A stretch of DNA of 64,000 nt from NCBI RefSeq assembly GCF_001308875.1, contig NZ_KQ465106.1, positions 248,001 through 312,000 on the forward strand, in the 5' to 3' direction. Source of the stretch: Lysinibacillus sp. ZYM-1. Its GTDB lineage: Bacteria > Bacillota > Bacilli > Bacillales_A > Planococcaceae. The notes below the pieces were generated by a model that worked only from the letters and a program-made list of their open reading frames with translations, searched no databases and was not told the DNA's origin. Positions 44,900 to 53,394 of this stretch are shown here, in pieces (position 1 is the stretch's first letter; every line of letters starts with the position of its first letter). Position numbers and translations under genes: made by a program.

Positions 44900-47194
44900 T
44901 CAATGAAATATATCTAATCCGCGTGTTTTGTTCATAAAATGTTCCATTTTCTCGCTCAGTAATTTTTTTAAGAAAAAACCAAATAGGATAAAAATAAACC
45001 AGAAACCTATTAAGAAGATGAAATCTACCCATACAGTTGGCCAGATAATACCTCCAACAGCCTCACGCATCATTTCAATGGCATACGTAAAAGGTAAAAA
45101 TGGGTTAATTATTTGGAAGAATCTTGGTAACAATTCAACAGGATATGTTCCACCAGAGCCCGCAATTTGTAAAACTAGCATAACAATCGCTAAAGCCTTT
45201 CCAACATTTCCAAAAACAGATACTAACGTATACACAACGGTTACAAATACGATGCTAATCAAAAGCCCAAACAAGATAAAGTAAACTGGCGCCTGAATAG
45301 AGCCGTCTACTAAAAAAATATCACCAATTGTAATGATGAGGGTCTGGATAATAGAAAAAGTTGCAAATGTTAATAATCGACCAAAATAAATTTCACGTAT
45401 ACTGTAAGGTGAGTTGTCATGAAGATTTACGGATAATAGTGAAATTAATAACAAACAACCGACCCAAATTGACAGTACTGTGTAAAATGGTGTCATGGCC
45501 GTTCCGTAGTTTGCAATAGGGAATATTCTGTGTTCCTCAAGTTTAATGGGCTCTTCAAAGAAATCACGCTCGGCATTGACATCATTCTTTAATAATTGCA
45601 CAATCTCTGAAATATCGGCTTCATTTTCTAATGTTCGAAGTTTATTGGCTAAGTCTTTAATTTTTGTGCTTAGAGTCGGGAACTCTACTTGTATTTTCTG
45701 AAGCGCATTATTAGCCGTTCCTAACGTATTTTTTGCCTGTGTCAATTTATCGGTTGCCTGTGGTATAAATTGTTTTACATCCGTCAACATGGAAGAAGCA
45801 CTTGATAATGTATTTTTGGCACTAGACAATGTTGATCGAATTTGTGGTTCAAGACTTTCGTTATAGTAGACCAAAAATTTCTGTAAATTAGCTGTTGCAT
45901 TTTGTGCAATGTTTTGAATCGCTGTTATGTCTTGTTTGATTACGTTTTTATCAATAGGCTGCAATTGTTCAATTTTTGTAAGAATATCGGCATGTAAAGT
46001 ATTAAGTTGTTGTAAATCTTGAAGAGCGTTTAACGTTGAATCGGTGAAGCTAGGGTTATTTTGTAAGGCATCTTGGATAGCTGTAAGCTGTTCAATTATT
46101 TGCTGATTATCTTTTGCATTACTTTGCTGTAAAGATGCGATGATTTGCTCTAAGGAATCCTCTAACTGTTTCCGGGTCAATGCATCTGCTTGAATCAATT
46201 TTTGTAGTGCTTCAAGGGTTTGAATACTATGCGCTATGTTTTCTTTGGACTTTGACAGTTGATTTTTTAGTGTCTCTTTTGTTTGGGCTATAGAGGTTGA
46301 ATCAAGATCAATTCGATTGAGTTTGTTTATGATATCTGTAAAGTGCTGTGCGATATTTTGAACAGTTTGTACATCTTTTTTTATAAGAGGAGAAAGCTCA
46401 TTAAACAGAGCATCTGCTTCATTTACAAGATTTAAACCTTTTTGAATGGTGGTTAAACCATTCGTTGTCAGTTGTTCCACTTGGGGAATTTGTGTGATTG
46501 CACGATCGAGTAATTGATCGGCATCCTTCCCTTGATTGGAGGCCTGGGTTAAAAATGAATTGATATCAGGTAAATGCTGCTCAATGGTAAAGACATAGTT
46601 TTCAAATTTTCGGAAGTCAGGAATTTCACGTTCCATTTCAAGACCAATGGTATTAAAAATGGAGAAGAGCGTCCCATTGACAGTCGATACAAATTCACTA
46701 GAAACCTGCTGGGTAAGGACACTTGCTCCTTTACTTGTAATTTTAGGGGCAATCGGATTCTTTTTTTCATTTACATAATAATCAATACGAGCTTTTGTCG
46801 GTTGTTCCGTCAGAATGGAAGTGAGCTTTTGCGAAAAGTCATTGGGAATAACAATCATGGCAAAATAATCTCCATTTTTCAAATGCTGCATGGCTTGCTT
46901 TTCGTTTTCAAGTTCCCACGTAAAGCTTTCATTGGTTTGTAAATTCTCGATAACTTCATTTCCAACATTGATCGCTTCATTTCGAACGGTCGTTCCCATA
47001 TCTTCGTTGACAATGGCGATTTTCATATTGGATGTGTGGGCGTATGGGTCCATGGAGGCATAGATATTTAGCCAAGCATAAAGTGAAGGAAGGAAAATCA
47101 ATCCGCCTATAATGACAGCTACAACCCAGTTTGTAACAATGTTCCGGATATCCTTACTATAAATTTGAAAAACATGCTGAAACGAGTTTTTCAT
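44900..47194 (-). CDS. YhgE/Pip-family membrane protein (ABC-2 type)
   Basis: A 764-residue protein. One helix near the N-terminus (about 21-42) is followed by a ~500-residue extracytoplasmic region rich in Gln, Asn and coiled-coil heptads. Five or six helices follow at the C-terminus (about 565-755). This is the YhgE/phage-infection-protein layout, exemplified by Lactococcus Pip and by ESX-linked EsaA. The role here is unknown; no type VII secretion gene is nearby. The ATG at 47194 follows GGGGTGAT. Divergent from the thioredoxin gene. Confidence 0.9.
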   Translation of the reverse strand: MKNSFQHVFQIYSKDIRNIVTNWVVAVIIGGLIFLPSLYAWLNIYASMDPYAHTSNMKIAIVNEDMGTTVRNEAINVGNEVIENLQTNESFTWELENEKQAMQHLKNGDYFAMIVIPNDFSQKLTSILTEQPTKARIDYYVNEKKNPIAPKITSKGASVLTQQVSSEFVSTVNGTLFSIFNTIGLEMEREIPDFRKFENYVFTIEQHLPDINSFLTQASNQGKDADQLLDRAITQIPQVEQLTTNGLTTIQKGLNLVNEADALFNELSPLIKKDVQTVQNIAQHFTDIINKLNRIDLDSTSIAQTKETLKNQLSKSKENIAHSIQTLEALQKLIQADALTRKQLEDSLEQIIASLQQSNAKDNQQIIEQLTAIQDALQNNPSFTDSTLNALQDLQQLNTLHADILTKIEQLQPIDKNVIKQDITAIQNIAQNATANLQKFLVYYNESLEPQIRSTLSSAKNTLSSASSMLTDVKQFIPQATDKLTQAKNTLGTANNALQKIQVEFPTLSTKIKDLANKLRTLENEADISEIVQLLKNDVNAERDFFEEPIKLEEHRIFPIANYGTAMTPFYTVLSIWVGCLLLISLLSVNLHDNSPYSIREIYFGRLLTFATFSIIQTLIITIGDIFLVDGSIQAPVYFILFGLLISIVFVTVVYTLVSVFGNVGKALAIVMLVLQIAGSGGTYPVELLPRFFQIINPFLPFTYAIEMMREAVGGIIWPTVWVDFIFLIGFWFIFILFGFFLKKLLSEKMEHFMNKTRGLDIFH

Positions 47195-47302
47195 ATGATC
47201 ACCCCACATTCAAATTTTGCATGAACTCTCATTATGTATGTTCCCAAATATACTTAAAATTATGTTATAAATGTGAAATTTCTTTTTTAAAAGGCGAATT
47301 AG

Positions 47303-47331
47303 TTTACTAGGTTTTAAAAACAATTTATAAT
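47303..47331 (+). promoter_or_regulatory. SigA promoter of the membrane thioredoxin gene
   Basis: TTTACT (47303-47308) and a perfect TATAAT (47326-47331) are 17 bases apart. Confidence 0.82.
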
Positions 47332-47341
47332 CAATCGCGGA

Positions 47342-47367
47342 TACACTAAAACTAGGGTTTTAGTGTA
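47342..47367 (+). promoter_or_regulatory. Perfect 11-bp inverted repeat at the thioredoxin transcript start
   Basis: TACACTAAAAC and GTTTTAGTGTA are perfect complements separated by TAGG. The repeat begins 11 bases after the -10 and ends just before the AAGGAGG site. It could be a repressor operator or an mRNA hairpin next to the ribosome site. The A-run after it is on the wrong strand for a rightward terminator. Confidence 0.65.
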
Positions 47368-47388
47368 AAAAAGGAGGTCACTATTCTA

Positions 47389-47868
47389 GTGAAAAAATTA
47401 TTAATTATTGGTTCAGTTATTGTTGTATTATTTGCAGCAATCATTGTGCTTACCAATGTCTCAAACAAAAGTAAACTAGAAAGCGCAAACAACCCTTATG
47501 GCGATAAAAAGCTTAAACAAGAAACAATCGATCAATTAGATGACAAAAACTATCAAAACATTATGTTACCTGACGAATTAGAGGCAAAAATTAAAGCAGG
47601 TGAACCTGTTAATGCGTATTTCTTCAGCCCAATTTGTGTCCACTGTCAAGCATTTACACCTCAGTTAATGCCAATTGCAGATGAACTGGGTGTCGACATT
47701 GCTCAACTGAATGTCTATGAATATGAAGATCTATGGGATAAATATCATATTGAAGCAACACCAACATTTATCCGTTTTGAAGATGGTAAAGAAGTGAACC
47801 GTTTTGTAGGGGCGCTAAAAGAAGAGGATTTACGCAACTTCTTAAATACTGTAGTGTTAAAAAAATAG
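47389..47868 (+). CDS. Membrane-anchored thioredoxin-like protein (CVHC active site)
   Basis: A 159-residue protein. An N-terminal helix (residues 3-22) anchors a thioredoxin fold with C83-V-H-C86 in FFSPICVHCQAF and a cis-proline region EATPTFIRF. It probably reduces or shuffles disulfides outside the membrane; CVHC is a less common redox pair than CGPC. GTG start with AAGGAGG 11 bases upstream. Monocistronic. Confidence 0.9.
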   Translation: MKKLLIIGSVIVVLFAAIIVLTNVSNKSKLESANNPYGDKKLKQETIDQLDDKNYQNIMLPDELEAKIKAGEPVNAYFFSPICVHCQAFTPQLMPIADELGVDIAQLNVYEYEDLWDKYHIEATPTFIRFEDGKEVNRFVGALKEEDLRNFLNTVVLKK

Positions 47869-47872
47869 AACT

Positions 47873-47911
47873 AAAAGAGACTGTATCAAAATTTTGATCA
47901 GTCTCTTTTTA
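47873..47911 (+). terminator. Terminator after the thioredoxin gene
   Basis: AAAGAGACTG pairs with CAGTCTCTTT around an AT-rich inner stem, followed by TT. Confidence 0.88.
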
Positions 47912-47965
47912 TGTTGTAGTGTATACTAAAAATACTGAAAAGTTACACACTGGGGGGATTTTTAG

Positions 47966-48667
47966 ATGTCAATGGATGATTATTTTTACAATGGTGAACT
48001 AATGAAATGTTATGAATCTGCTAAAATGGTTGCAAATGAAGAGGACAAAGCACTTGCACATAAATATATAATTTTACTTGAAGAGTATAATTTGGCTCAT
48101 TATCCAAAGCCTACTTTTGATGTAGAAATACAGCATGTGGAACGTGCGGATGAAGGCTATCCAGAATCTGATGCGGTTGTAGAAATACGTGCGATCAAAG
48201 ATGAAGAAGCATTTGCAAAGTGTATTAAGCAATTAGAAGAAGTTGCGAAAACAGGAACACCCAAAGACAAAGCCCAATCCTTCTTTACTCAAGGAGAGCT
48301 GTTTTTATTTGCCCATCAATACAATGAAAGTGTTCATTGCTTTCAACAAGCCGTCAAGGAAAATCCAAATAAGGCTGTTTATTGGGGAATAGCAGGACAA
48401 ACGATGCACCGCTTCGGCTGGATGCCGTTTGATGCGCTTGGTTATTTGGAACAGGCGATCAATTTAGACCCGACAAATCCTCGCTGGAAATGGAATAAGG
48501 CGTTAGTTCTTATTCAATTGGCCAAGGATTTGCAAATGGCACCGTTTATGGCGAATGCTGCAATAGCTTTGGAGGAGGCATTAGCTTCTTGTGGTGAATA
48601 TCAACGATCATTGAAAGATGCCATTCAAAATACAATGGATAATATGGATAGCTATGTTTTCTCTTAA
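47966..48667 (+). CDS. Tetratricopeptide-repeat protein
   Basis: A 233-residue soluble protein. TPR-like pairs occur at about residues 102-170: AQSFFTQGELFLFAHQYNESVHCFQQAVKENPNKAVYWGIAG, then ALGYLEQAINLDPTNPRWKWNKALVL. TPRs mediate protein contacts; no catalytic domain is visible. A GGGGGG site precedes the ATG. The next gene is 115 bases on, with a weak hairpin between. Confidence 0.8.
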   Translation: MSMDDYFYNGELMKCYESAKMVANEEDKALAHKYIILLEEYNLAHYPKPTFDVEIQHVERADEGYPESDAVVEIRAIKDEEAFAKCIKQLEEVAKTGTPKDKAQSFFTQGELFLFAHQYNESVHCFQQAVKENPNKAVYWGIAGQTMHRFGWMPFDALGYLEQAINLDPTNPRWKWNKALVLIQLAKDLQMAPFMANAAIALEEALASCGEYQRSLKDAIQNTMDNMDSYVFS

Positions 48668-48782
48668 TTCATTCAGGATGTCTAGGGAGACATCTATAGA
48701 GATGGCTTCGTTGCCATATTTCACAATCATGGTATGATAAGAAAGAAAAAAATGATTTGTAGATATAAAGGACGGATTTTTT

Positions 48783-49340
48783 ATGGCACAAGAAGTGGCA
48801 AATAAGTTTATTGAAAACGTATGTAATCATTTAGTTCGCAATATGAATATTACAAAGGTGGAAGACCACTTTAAAGAAACCATTGCAATGCAGCGCAATT
48901 CGGCAACAACACCCATTGATTTCTGGGACATGCTGATGATCAATATGCTCTACTTTACAGAAAATGAACAGGCATGGGAGCAAGAATTTCTGAACATGCT
49001 AGAGGCTAAAAAGTGGTTGAAGCCAGCCACTTTAGAAGAGGAATTATTGATGCATCAGATGCGTATCCGACAACAAGTTGCAGAGCAAATGGATACTGTA
49101 AAGGAAGTGTTCCATCAACAATATGAGACAGAGGGCATGACAGAGGAAGCGATCATCTATGACTATGCATATAGCTCTGCGGGGCATTCTATGCGTATGG
49201 ATTTATTAACAGTTCTTGTGTCTACTCCAGAGCAATCACAAGTACTTTTTGACGCAGATCCACTAGAAACCATCCGTATTGTCAATGGATATATTGCTTA
49301 CCATACAGATGGATTAATCAATAAAACAAAATTATTATAA
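48783..49340 (+). CDS. Uncharacterised soluble protein
   Basis: A 185-residue helical, acidic, Met-rich protein with no signal peptide or membrane segment. Features visible are FWDMLMINMLYFTENEQAWEQEF and EGMTEEAIIYDYAYSSAGHSMRMDLL. I do not recognise a family. The upstream site is weak (AAAGGACGG). The esterase gene follows 39 bases later and may be co-transcribed. Confidence 0.7.
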   Translation: MAQEVANKFIENVCNHLVRNMNITKVEDHFKETIAMQRNSATTPIDFWDMLMINMLYFTENEQAWEQEFLNMLEAKKWLKPATLEEELLMHQMRIRQQVAEQMDTVKEVFHQQYETEGMTEEAIIYDYAYSSAGHSMRMDLLTVLVSTPEQSQVLFDADPLETIRIVNGYIAYHTDGLINKTKLL

Positions 49341-49379
49341 CTTTGTTACAAAGATTTACTGTGAAAGGAATATGAATAC

Positions 49380-50033
49380 ATGAATACACCATTTACTTTT
49401 AAGCATACACCACCTACAAATATGGACACTACGAAAAAATACCCTGCTATTTTTTTATTGCACGGTATGGGCAGTAATGAAGAGGACTTACCACAATTAG
49501 TACAAGATTTTCAAGAACAATGTCATATATTTAGTTTACGTGGACCAATCACACAAAAACCTGGTTATGCTTTTTTCACCATACAAGAGGTAGGGCAGCC
49601 TGATCGTGCCATCTTCGATAAAGTATTAGTGGCATTGCAACGATTTATATTAGAGGCAATCGATGAATACCAAGTTGATCCTCATAAAGTATTTTTATTA
49701 GGCTTTAGCCAAGGAGCTGTATTAGCACAATCACTAGCCTTTGTTATGGGGAATTTAGTGACGGGCATTGTGGCATTAAGTGGCTATACGCCTAAATTTG
49801 TAACAGAGGAATATTCTATTCGCTCCGTTGAACATTTACATGCCTTTATTTCCCACGGCGATTATGATTATGTTATTCCTTCTCAATGGGGAATGGAAAG
49901 TAAAGAGATTTTTGAACAATTCGGTGCCACTGTGACATTTAAACAATATCCAGATGGACATGGTGTAACATCTGATAATATGCGTGATCTTGTGGCATTT
50001 TTGGCCCAGCAACTACAGGAAGATCTTCAATAA
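49380..50033 (+). CDS. Phospholipase/carboxylesterase-family alpha/beta hydrolase
   Basis: A 217-residue hydrolase. The oxyanion region is LLHGMGSNEEDLP (27-38). The nucleophile is S110 in LGFSQGAV, with D161 or D163 (HGDYDYVIP) and H194 (PDGHGV) completing the triad. Family members are small carboxylesterases. GAAAGGA precedes the ATG. A terminator follows. Confidence 0.9.
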   Translation: MNTPFTFKHTPPTNMDTTKKYPAIFLLHGMGSNEEDLPQLVQDFQEQCHIFSLRGPITQKPGYAFFTIQEVGQPDRAIFDKVLVALQRFILEAIDEYQVDPHKVFLLGFSQGAVLAQSLAFVMGNLVTGIVALSGYTPKFVTEEYSIRSVEHLHAFISHGDYDYVIPSQWGMESKEIFEQFGATVTFKQYPDGHGVTSDNMRDLVAFLAQQLQEDLQ

Positions 50034-50036
50034 TAG

Positions 50037-50067
50037 AAACCGAGGCAAAATACTGCCTTGGTTTTTT
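50037..50067 (+). terminator. Terminator after the esterase gene
   Basis: AACCGAGGCA pairs with TGCCTTGGTT around a 6-base loop, followed by TTTTT. Confidence 0.88.
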
Positions 50068-50326
50068 TATCGATAACTAATTACTTTTCTTGAATAGTAA
50101 TGATAAGAATCGAGCAAGAAGGTTCAAATTCATGCCAGTCGGTGGTATCATAGAAGATGTTGTGAATGAGCGTGCTTTATTAGATAAAAACATGTACTTT
50201 ATGTGAACATAGAGACAGAACAGATCTAAAAGGGGTAAAATAATAATTTGATGTGCTAGATGCAAATTTTGTCGCTTTCTATCGATAGAGGCGTGCAGAA
50301 ATTATGGAGAAAAGGAATTAAGATGA
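50068..50326. other. ctaB upstream region
   Basis: No gene is convincing. An AT-rich stretch probably holds the ctaB promoter. AAAAGGAA at 50309-50316 is closer to an ATG at 50322 (10-codon frame, MNGTKSELGA) than to the ctaB ATG at 50327. Confidence 0.4.
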
Positions 50327-51277
50327 ATGGAACAAAATCTGAACTCGGAGCATAAACCGCAATCCTCTGCAAAACCAAGAGGGAAATCGTCCCGCTCTAC
50401 AATTTTAGCGCAAACAGTCAAAACAGGAATCATCAAATCCAATTTAATACCAATGTGGGCTGGTTTAACGCTAGGGATGTACAAAAATAAAATGACGTTC
50501 ATAGACAATATACCAGAAATGATTTTTTCAACAGTTGGTTCTGCCCTTGTGATTGGAGCAGCAGGGGCCTTTAATAATGTGTATGATCGCGATATCGATG
50601 CGATAATGCCTCGTACACAAAGCAGACCGACAGTTACTGGGGAAATGTCGGCAAAATCGACTCTATCATTAGCAATTGTTATGTTAATCATCGGAGTAGC
50701 TGTGTTGGCACTTGCGTCACCATTAGCAGCGGCATTTGGTTTATTAGGTGTATTTTTATATGTAGTCCCTTATACAATGTGGACAAAGCGTCGTACAATT
50801 TATAATACAGAGATTGGTAGTATAAGTGGTGCTGTGCCGCCATTAATTGGTTGGTCTGCAGTATCGACAGATATTACACACCCCGCAATACTGGGTTTAT
50901 TTTTTGTCATGGTTATCTGGCAAATGCCGCATTTTTATGCCATCGCTATTCGTAAACGTGTAGATTATGAAGCGGCAAGTGTGCCTATGCTTCCTGTTGT
51001 CAAAGGAATGCGTCGTACGTATTATCAAACCAATTTTTATTTAATTTTATTGATCCTATCAAGCTTTTTATTTGGTTCCTTAAGTGTGGGAATTATGTTG
51101 GTTGCATTATTATTAAGTGTTGCATGGCTAGTAATGAGTATTTATGGCTACCATAGTAATAAAGATCAAGTAAAATGGGCTACCAAAATGTTTGTTTTCT
51201 CACTGTTCCATATGACCATACTATTTTCAACCGTTATTGTGTACTCTTTAGTAGGTGTAATTTTTAAGTTATATTAA
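50327..51277 (+). CDS. ctaB: Protoheme IX farnesyltransferase (heme O synthase)
   Basis: A 316-residue UbiA-family membrane enzyme with about eight or nine helices. It attaches a farnesyl chain to heme B for aa3/bo3-type oxidases. The first Asp motif is NNVYDRDIDAIMPRT (83-97). The second conserved region is DYEAASVPMLPVVKGMRRT. The basic, Ser-rich N-terminal 30 residues are cytoplasmic. The start overlaps a short ATG frame by five bases. ctaA and the cytochrome oxidase genes are not in the window. Confidence 0.95.
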   Translation: MEQNLNSEHKPQSSAKPRGKSSRSTILAQTVKTGIIKSNLIPMWAGLTLGMYKNKMTFIDNIPEMIFSTVGSALVIGAAGAFNNVYDRDIDAIMPRTQSRPTVTGEMSAKSTLSLAIVMLIIGVAVLALASPLAAAFGLLGVFLYVVPYTMWTKRRTIYNTEIGSISGAVPPLIGWSAVSTDITHPAILGLFFVMVIWQMPHFYAIAIRKRVDYEAASVPMLPVVKGMRRTYYQTNFYLILLILSSFLFGSLSVGIMLVALLLSVAWLVMSIYGYHSNKDQVKWATKMFVFSLFHMTILFSTVIVYSLVGVIFKLY

Positions 51278-51282
51278 TGGAA

Positions 51283-51319
51283 AAAACCAACAAGTTAATC
51301 GTCACTTGTTGGTTTTTTA
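51283..51319. terminator. Bidirectional terminator between ctaB and the phosphatase gene
   Basis: AAAAACCAACAAG pairs with CTTGTTGGTTTTT around a 10-base loop. It overlaps the last codons of the phosphatase gene. Confidence 0.88.
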
Positions 51320-52029
51320 TGTTCTACTGATAGGATTTTACGACTTGGCCATTCAAATGCGTGTAATTGTCCGCCAAAAACTGCACCACCATCAATGCCA
51401 ATAATATTGTTTTCACCGAAGTAGACACTATAATCAGTTGGGGTATGGTGAAGTCTATACGTAGGGGTATGTCCGAAGATGACTGTTTTTTCTCCATGAT
51501 AACCTGCATGAAATTCTTCTCGGATCCACAGGAATTGCATGGGGTCTGTTTCTGCCATTGCAACGCCTGGTACAACTCCACCATGTACAAATATAGCATC
51601 CTCTAATTCGATATATGTTTCAAAGTTTTCAATTAACTGTAAATGTTCTTCTAGCTTTGGCAGCGTTTTGATAAAACTAGGTAATGTATGGCTAGCAATG
51701 GCCTCTTCAAAGTCTTCCAACTGGTAGCCATAGCTTGCCAGTGTCGCATCACCACCACAAAGTCCTACCCAATGGTTCCAGGGTTTAGCAAGGCCAGAAC
51801 GGCAAGCGTTGAGCATGATTGCTTCATGATTGCCGAGGAGAACACGTGCTCCTTTTGCCTGTAATTCACTGACTAAATTTAATACGCCACTTGAAGTGGG
51901 GCCTCTGTCAATGTAATCACCCAGTAAATAGAGTTGATCTTCTACTGGATCATAGTTTGCTTTTAGTAATAATTCTTCAAAAAGCGCTAATTCTCCATGT
52001 ATATCACTAATTGCTAGTATTCGATTCAT
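51295..52029 (-). CDS. PPP-family metallophosphatase (PrpE-like)
   Basis: A 244-residue calcineurin-like phosphatase. The motifs SDIHG (8-12), GDYIDRG (38-44), GNHE (66-69) and the C-terminal GHTP bind the two metal ions. Relatives are protein Ser/Thr or bis(5'-nucleosyl)-tetraphosphate phosphatases (PrpE, ApaH); the choice cannot be made here. AAAGGATG is the ribosome site. Monocistronic. Confidence 0.9.
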   Translation of the reverse strand: MNRILAISDIHGELALFEELLLKANYDPVEDQLYLLGDYIDRGPTSSGVLNLVSELQAKGARVLLGNHEAIMLNACRSGLAKPWNHWVGLCGGDATLASYGYQLEDFEEAIASHTLPSFIKTLPKLEEHLQLIENFETYIELEDAIFVHGGVVPGVAMAETDPMQFLWIREEFHAGYHGEKTVIFGHTPTYRLHHTPTDYSVYFGENNIIGIDGGAVFGGQLHAFEWPSRKILSVEHKKPTSDD

Positions 52030-52296
52030 TCATGCGCATCCTTTCTACTTTCATAGCGGTTACTATTAAGTATAGAAAATATTTCTGCAAATTTCGACTT
52101 TCCTAGCTTCGACTGGTTAACCTTCATAGAAATTTCACAGAATTCATTCTCTTTATCATATGACAAGTAATTTTTTTTCTTTATTTATTTGTCTATAGTG
52201 TATTGGATTTGAGAGAAGAAGGAGGGGTAATATCTAACAGCAGAAGCAAGGGTACTGCTTCTACTGTTAAAGCGGAGTCTAGTAGCTACTGTGAGG
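52030..52296. other. Gap with strong ribosome site but no normal start
   Basis: AAGGAGGGG at 52219-52227 is followed by a 32-codon frame from ATA at 52230 to a TAG near 52328, beginning SNSRSKGTASTVKAESS. Near-perfect hairpin arms AACAGCAGAAGCA / TGCTTCTACTGTT (52236-52268) lie inside it and have no T-run. Left of this, the region holds the leftward promoter of the phosphatase gene. Confidence 0.45.
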
Positions 52297-52746
52297 TTAC
52301 ATCTGTAGTTTTTCCCATGCTTGTTTAGCTACTTGTTCATCAAATGTTGAAATCAGACGAAAATTGTTGTTGTCTAAAATGCGGAAATGAAGGCTTATAA
52401 CGTTTTGTTGTAGTCGAAACCCCCCATGCTCATGTATATTTTTCCACCATATGTATCCACCCATCGTTTTTTCTTTTGGTTGTAATGTTCCATTATTCGC
52501 AATCAAATCCACAACCTCTAATGGATCACCACCGAGCCCGTGCTGTAAAATAGTACTATCACGACACAAAGTACATACGGCAACAGTGGTTGTCCATCCA
52601 GCCAGAATACGCCCCTTTTCAATTTGGACAAGTGTTTTTTTTGATAGTCCAAGTAAATCACTCATTTGATCCTGTGTAAAAGTTTTTTCAGTACGGATTA
52701 ATTTCAGTTTTTCTGAAATGAGTGTGATTAATTGTTCACGATTCAT
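52297..52746 (-). CDS. XRE-family helix-turn-helix regulator
   Basis: A 149-residue protein. The N-terminal HTH (LKLIRTEKTFTQDQMSDLLGLSKKTLVQIEKGR, about 13-46) binds DNA. The C-terminal ~95 residues (GGYIWWKNIHEHGGFRLQQNVISLHFRILD) are an unrecognised domain. The ATG at 52746 follows AAGGGGTG; a GTG three codons upstream overlaps that site. The target is unknown. Confidence 0.85.
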   Translation of the reverse strand: MNREQLITLISEKLKLIRTEKTFTQDQMSDLLGLSKKTLVQIEKGRILAGWTTTVAVCTLCRDSTILQHGLGGDPLEVVDLIANNGTLQPKEKTMGGYIWWKNIHEHGGFRLQQNVISLHFRILDNNNFRLISTFDEQVAKQAWEKLQM

Positions 52747-52845
52747 CCTAAACACCCCTTATTTTCAGATTGTTATGTCTCATTATACATGAAAGTCAAG
52801 ATGTGTGTTTTTGTTTCAACTGGGGAAGGGGAAGAGCAGCGTGAA

Positions 52846-52882
52846 AAAAGAAAACAGACCGCCCAAAGTGAACAGTCTGCTA
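52846..52882 (-). terminator. Terminator of the 134-aa protein gene
   Basis: On the minus strand CAGAC-G pairs with C-GTCTG, followed by TTTTCTTTTTT. Confidence 0.7.
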
Positions 52883-52886
52883 GAGG

Positions 52887-53291
52887 TTAAATTTCATATT
52901 TTTTTGTATCAGAGATGACACGGAAATGGATGCCTTTTATTTGTGCACTTACTTTATGACGGAGTGTATCAATATCAACTAGCTCTTCTTTACTTTGAAC
53001 ACACTCAGCGATTTCATGTAATAGCTTTGTAAAGGCTTCTTTAAATAAAGTGCGCATATTATCGAAATCTAGGCTACGGAAACTGCCATCAATATCAAAA
53101 GCTTCTACAGAATTTAATTGCTTAGAGGCACCTGCAAAACGATCATCGTAAACTGTGTAGTTTTCATCTGTTACTACGATAATATATAGTACTTCGCCTG
53201 TAATTGTTTTTAATTCAATATTTGTTTTGTGTTTTTTTACGTCTGTAATAATGTGTATACCATCTGAATGATATAGTTTAAACAATGTCAT
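52887..53291 (-). CDS. Uncharacterised 134-aa soluble protein
   Basis: A 134-residue protein. The N-terminal half is beta-rich (LFKLYHSDGIHIITDVKKHKTNIELKTITGEVLYIIVV), the C-terminal half helical. No signal peptide or membrane segment. AGGGGG lies eight bases before the ATG. I do not recognise a family. Confidence 0.75.
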   Translation of the reverse strand: MTLFKLYHSDGIHIITDVKKHKTNIELKTITGEVLYIIVVTDENYTVYDDRFAGASKQLNSVEAFDIDGSFRSLDFDNMRTLFKEAFTKLLHEIAECVQSKEELVDIDTLRHKVSAQIKGIHFRVISDTKKYEI

Positions 53292-53394
53292 GTGTATAGC
53301 CCCCTGAAACTAGAATCATATTCCTATGTTCATTATATCGCGAAATGGCTAATAATGGAATGAAGAAATATCGTTTCGTCAGAACAGGGTACTG

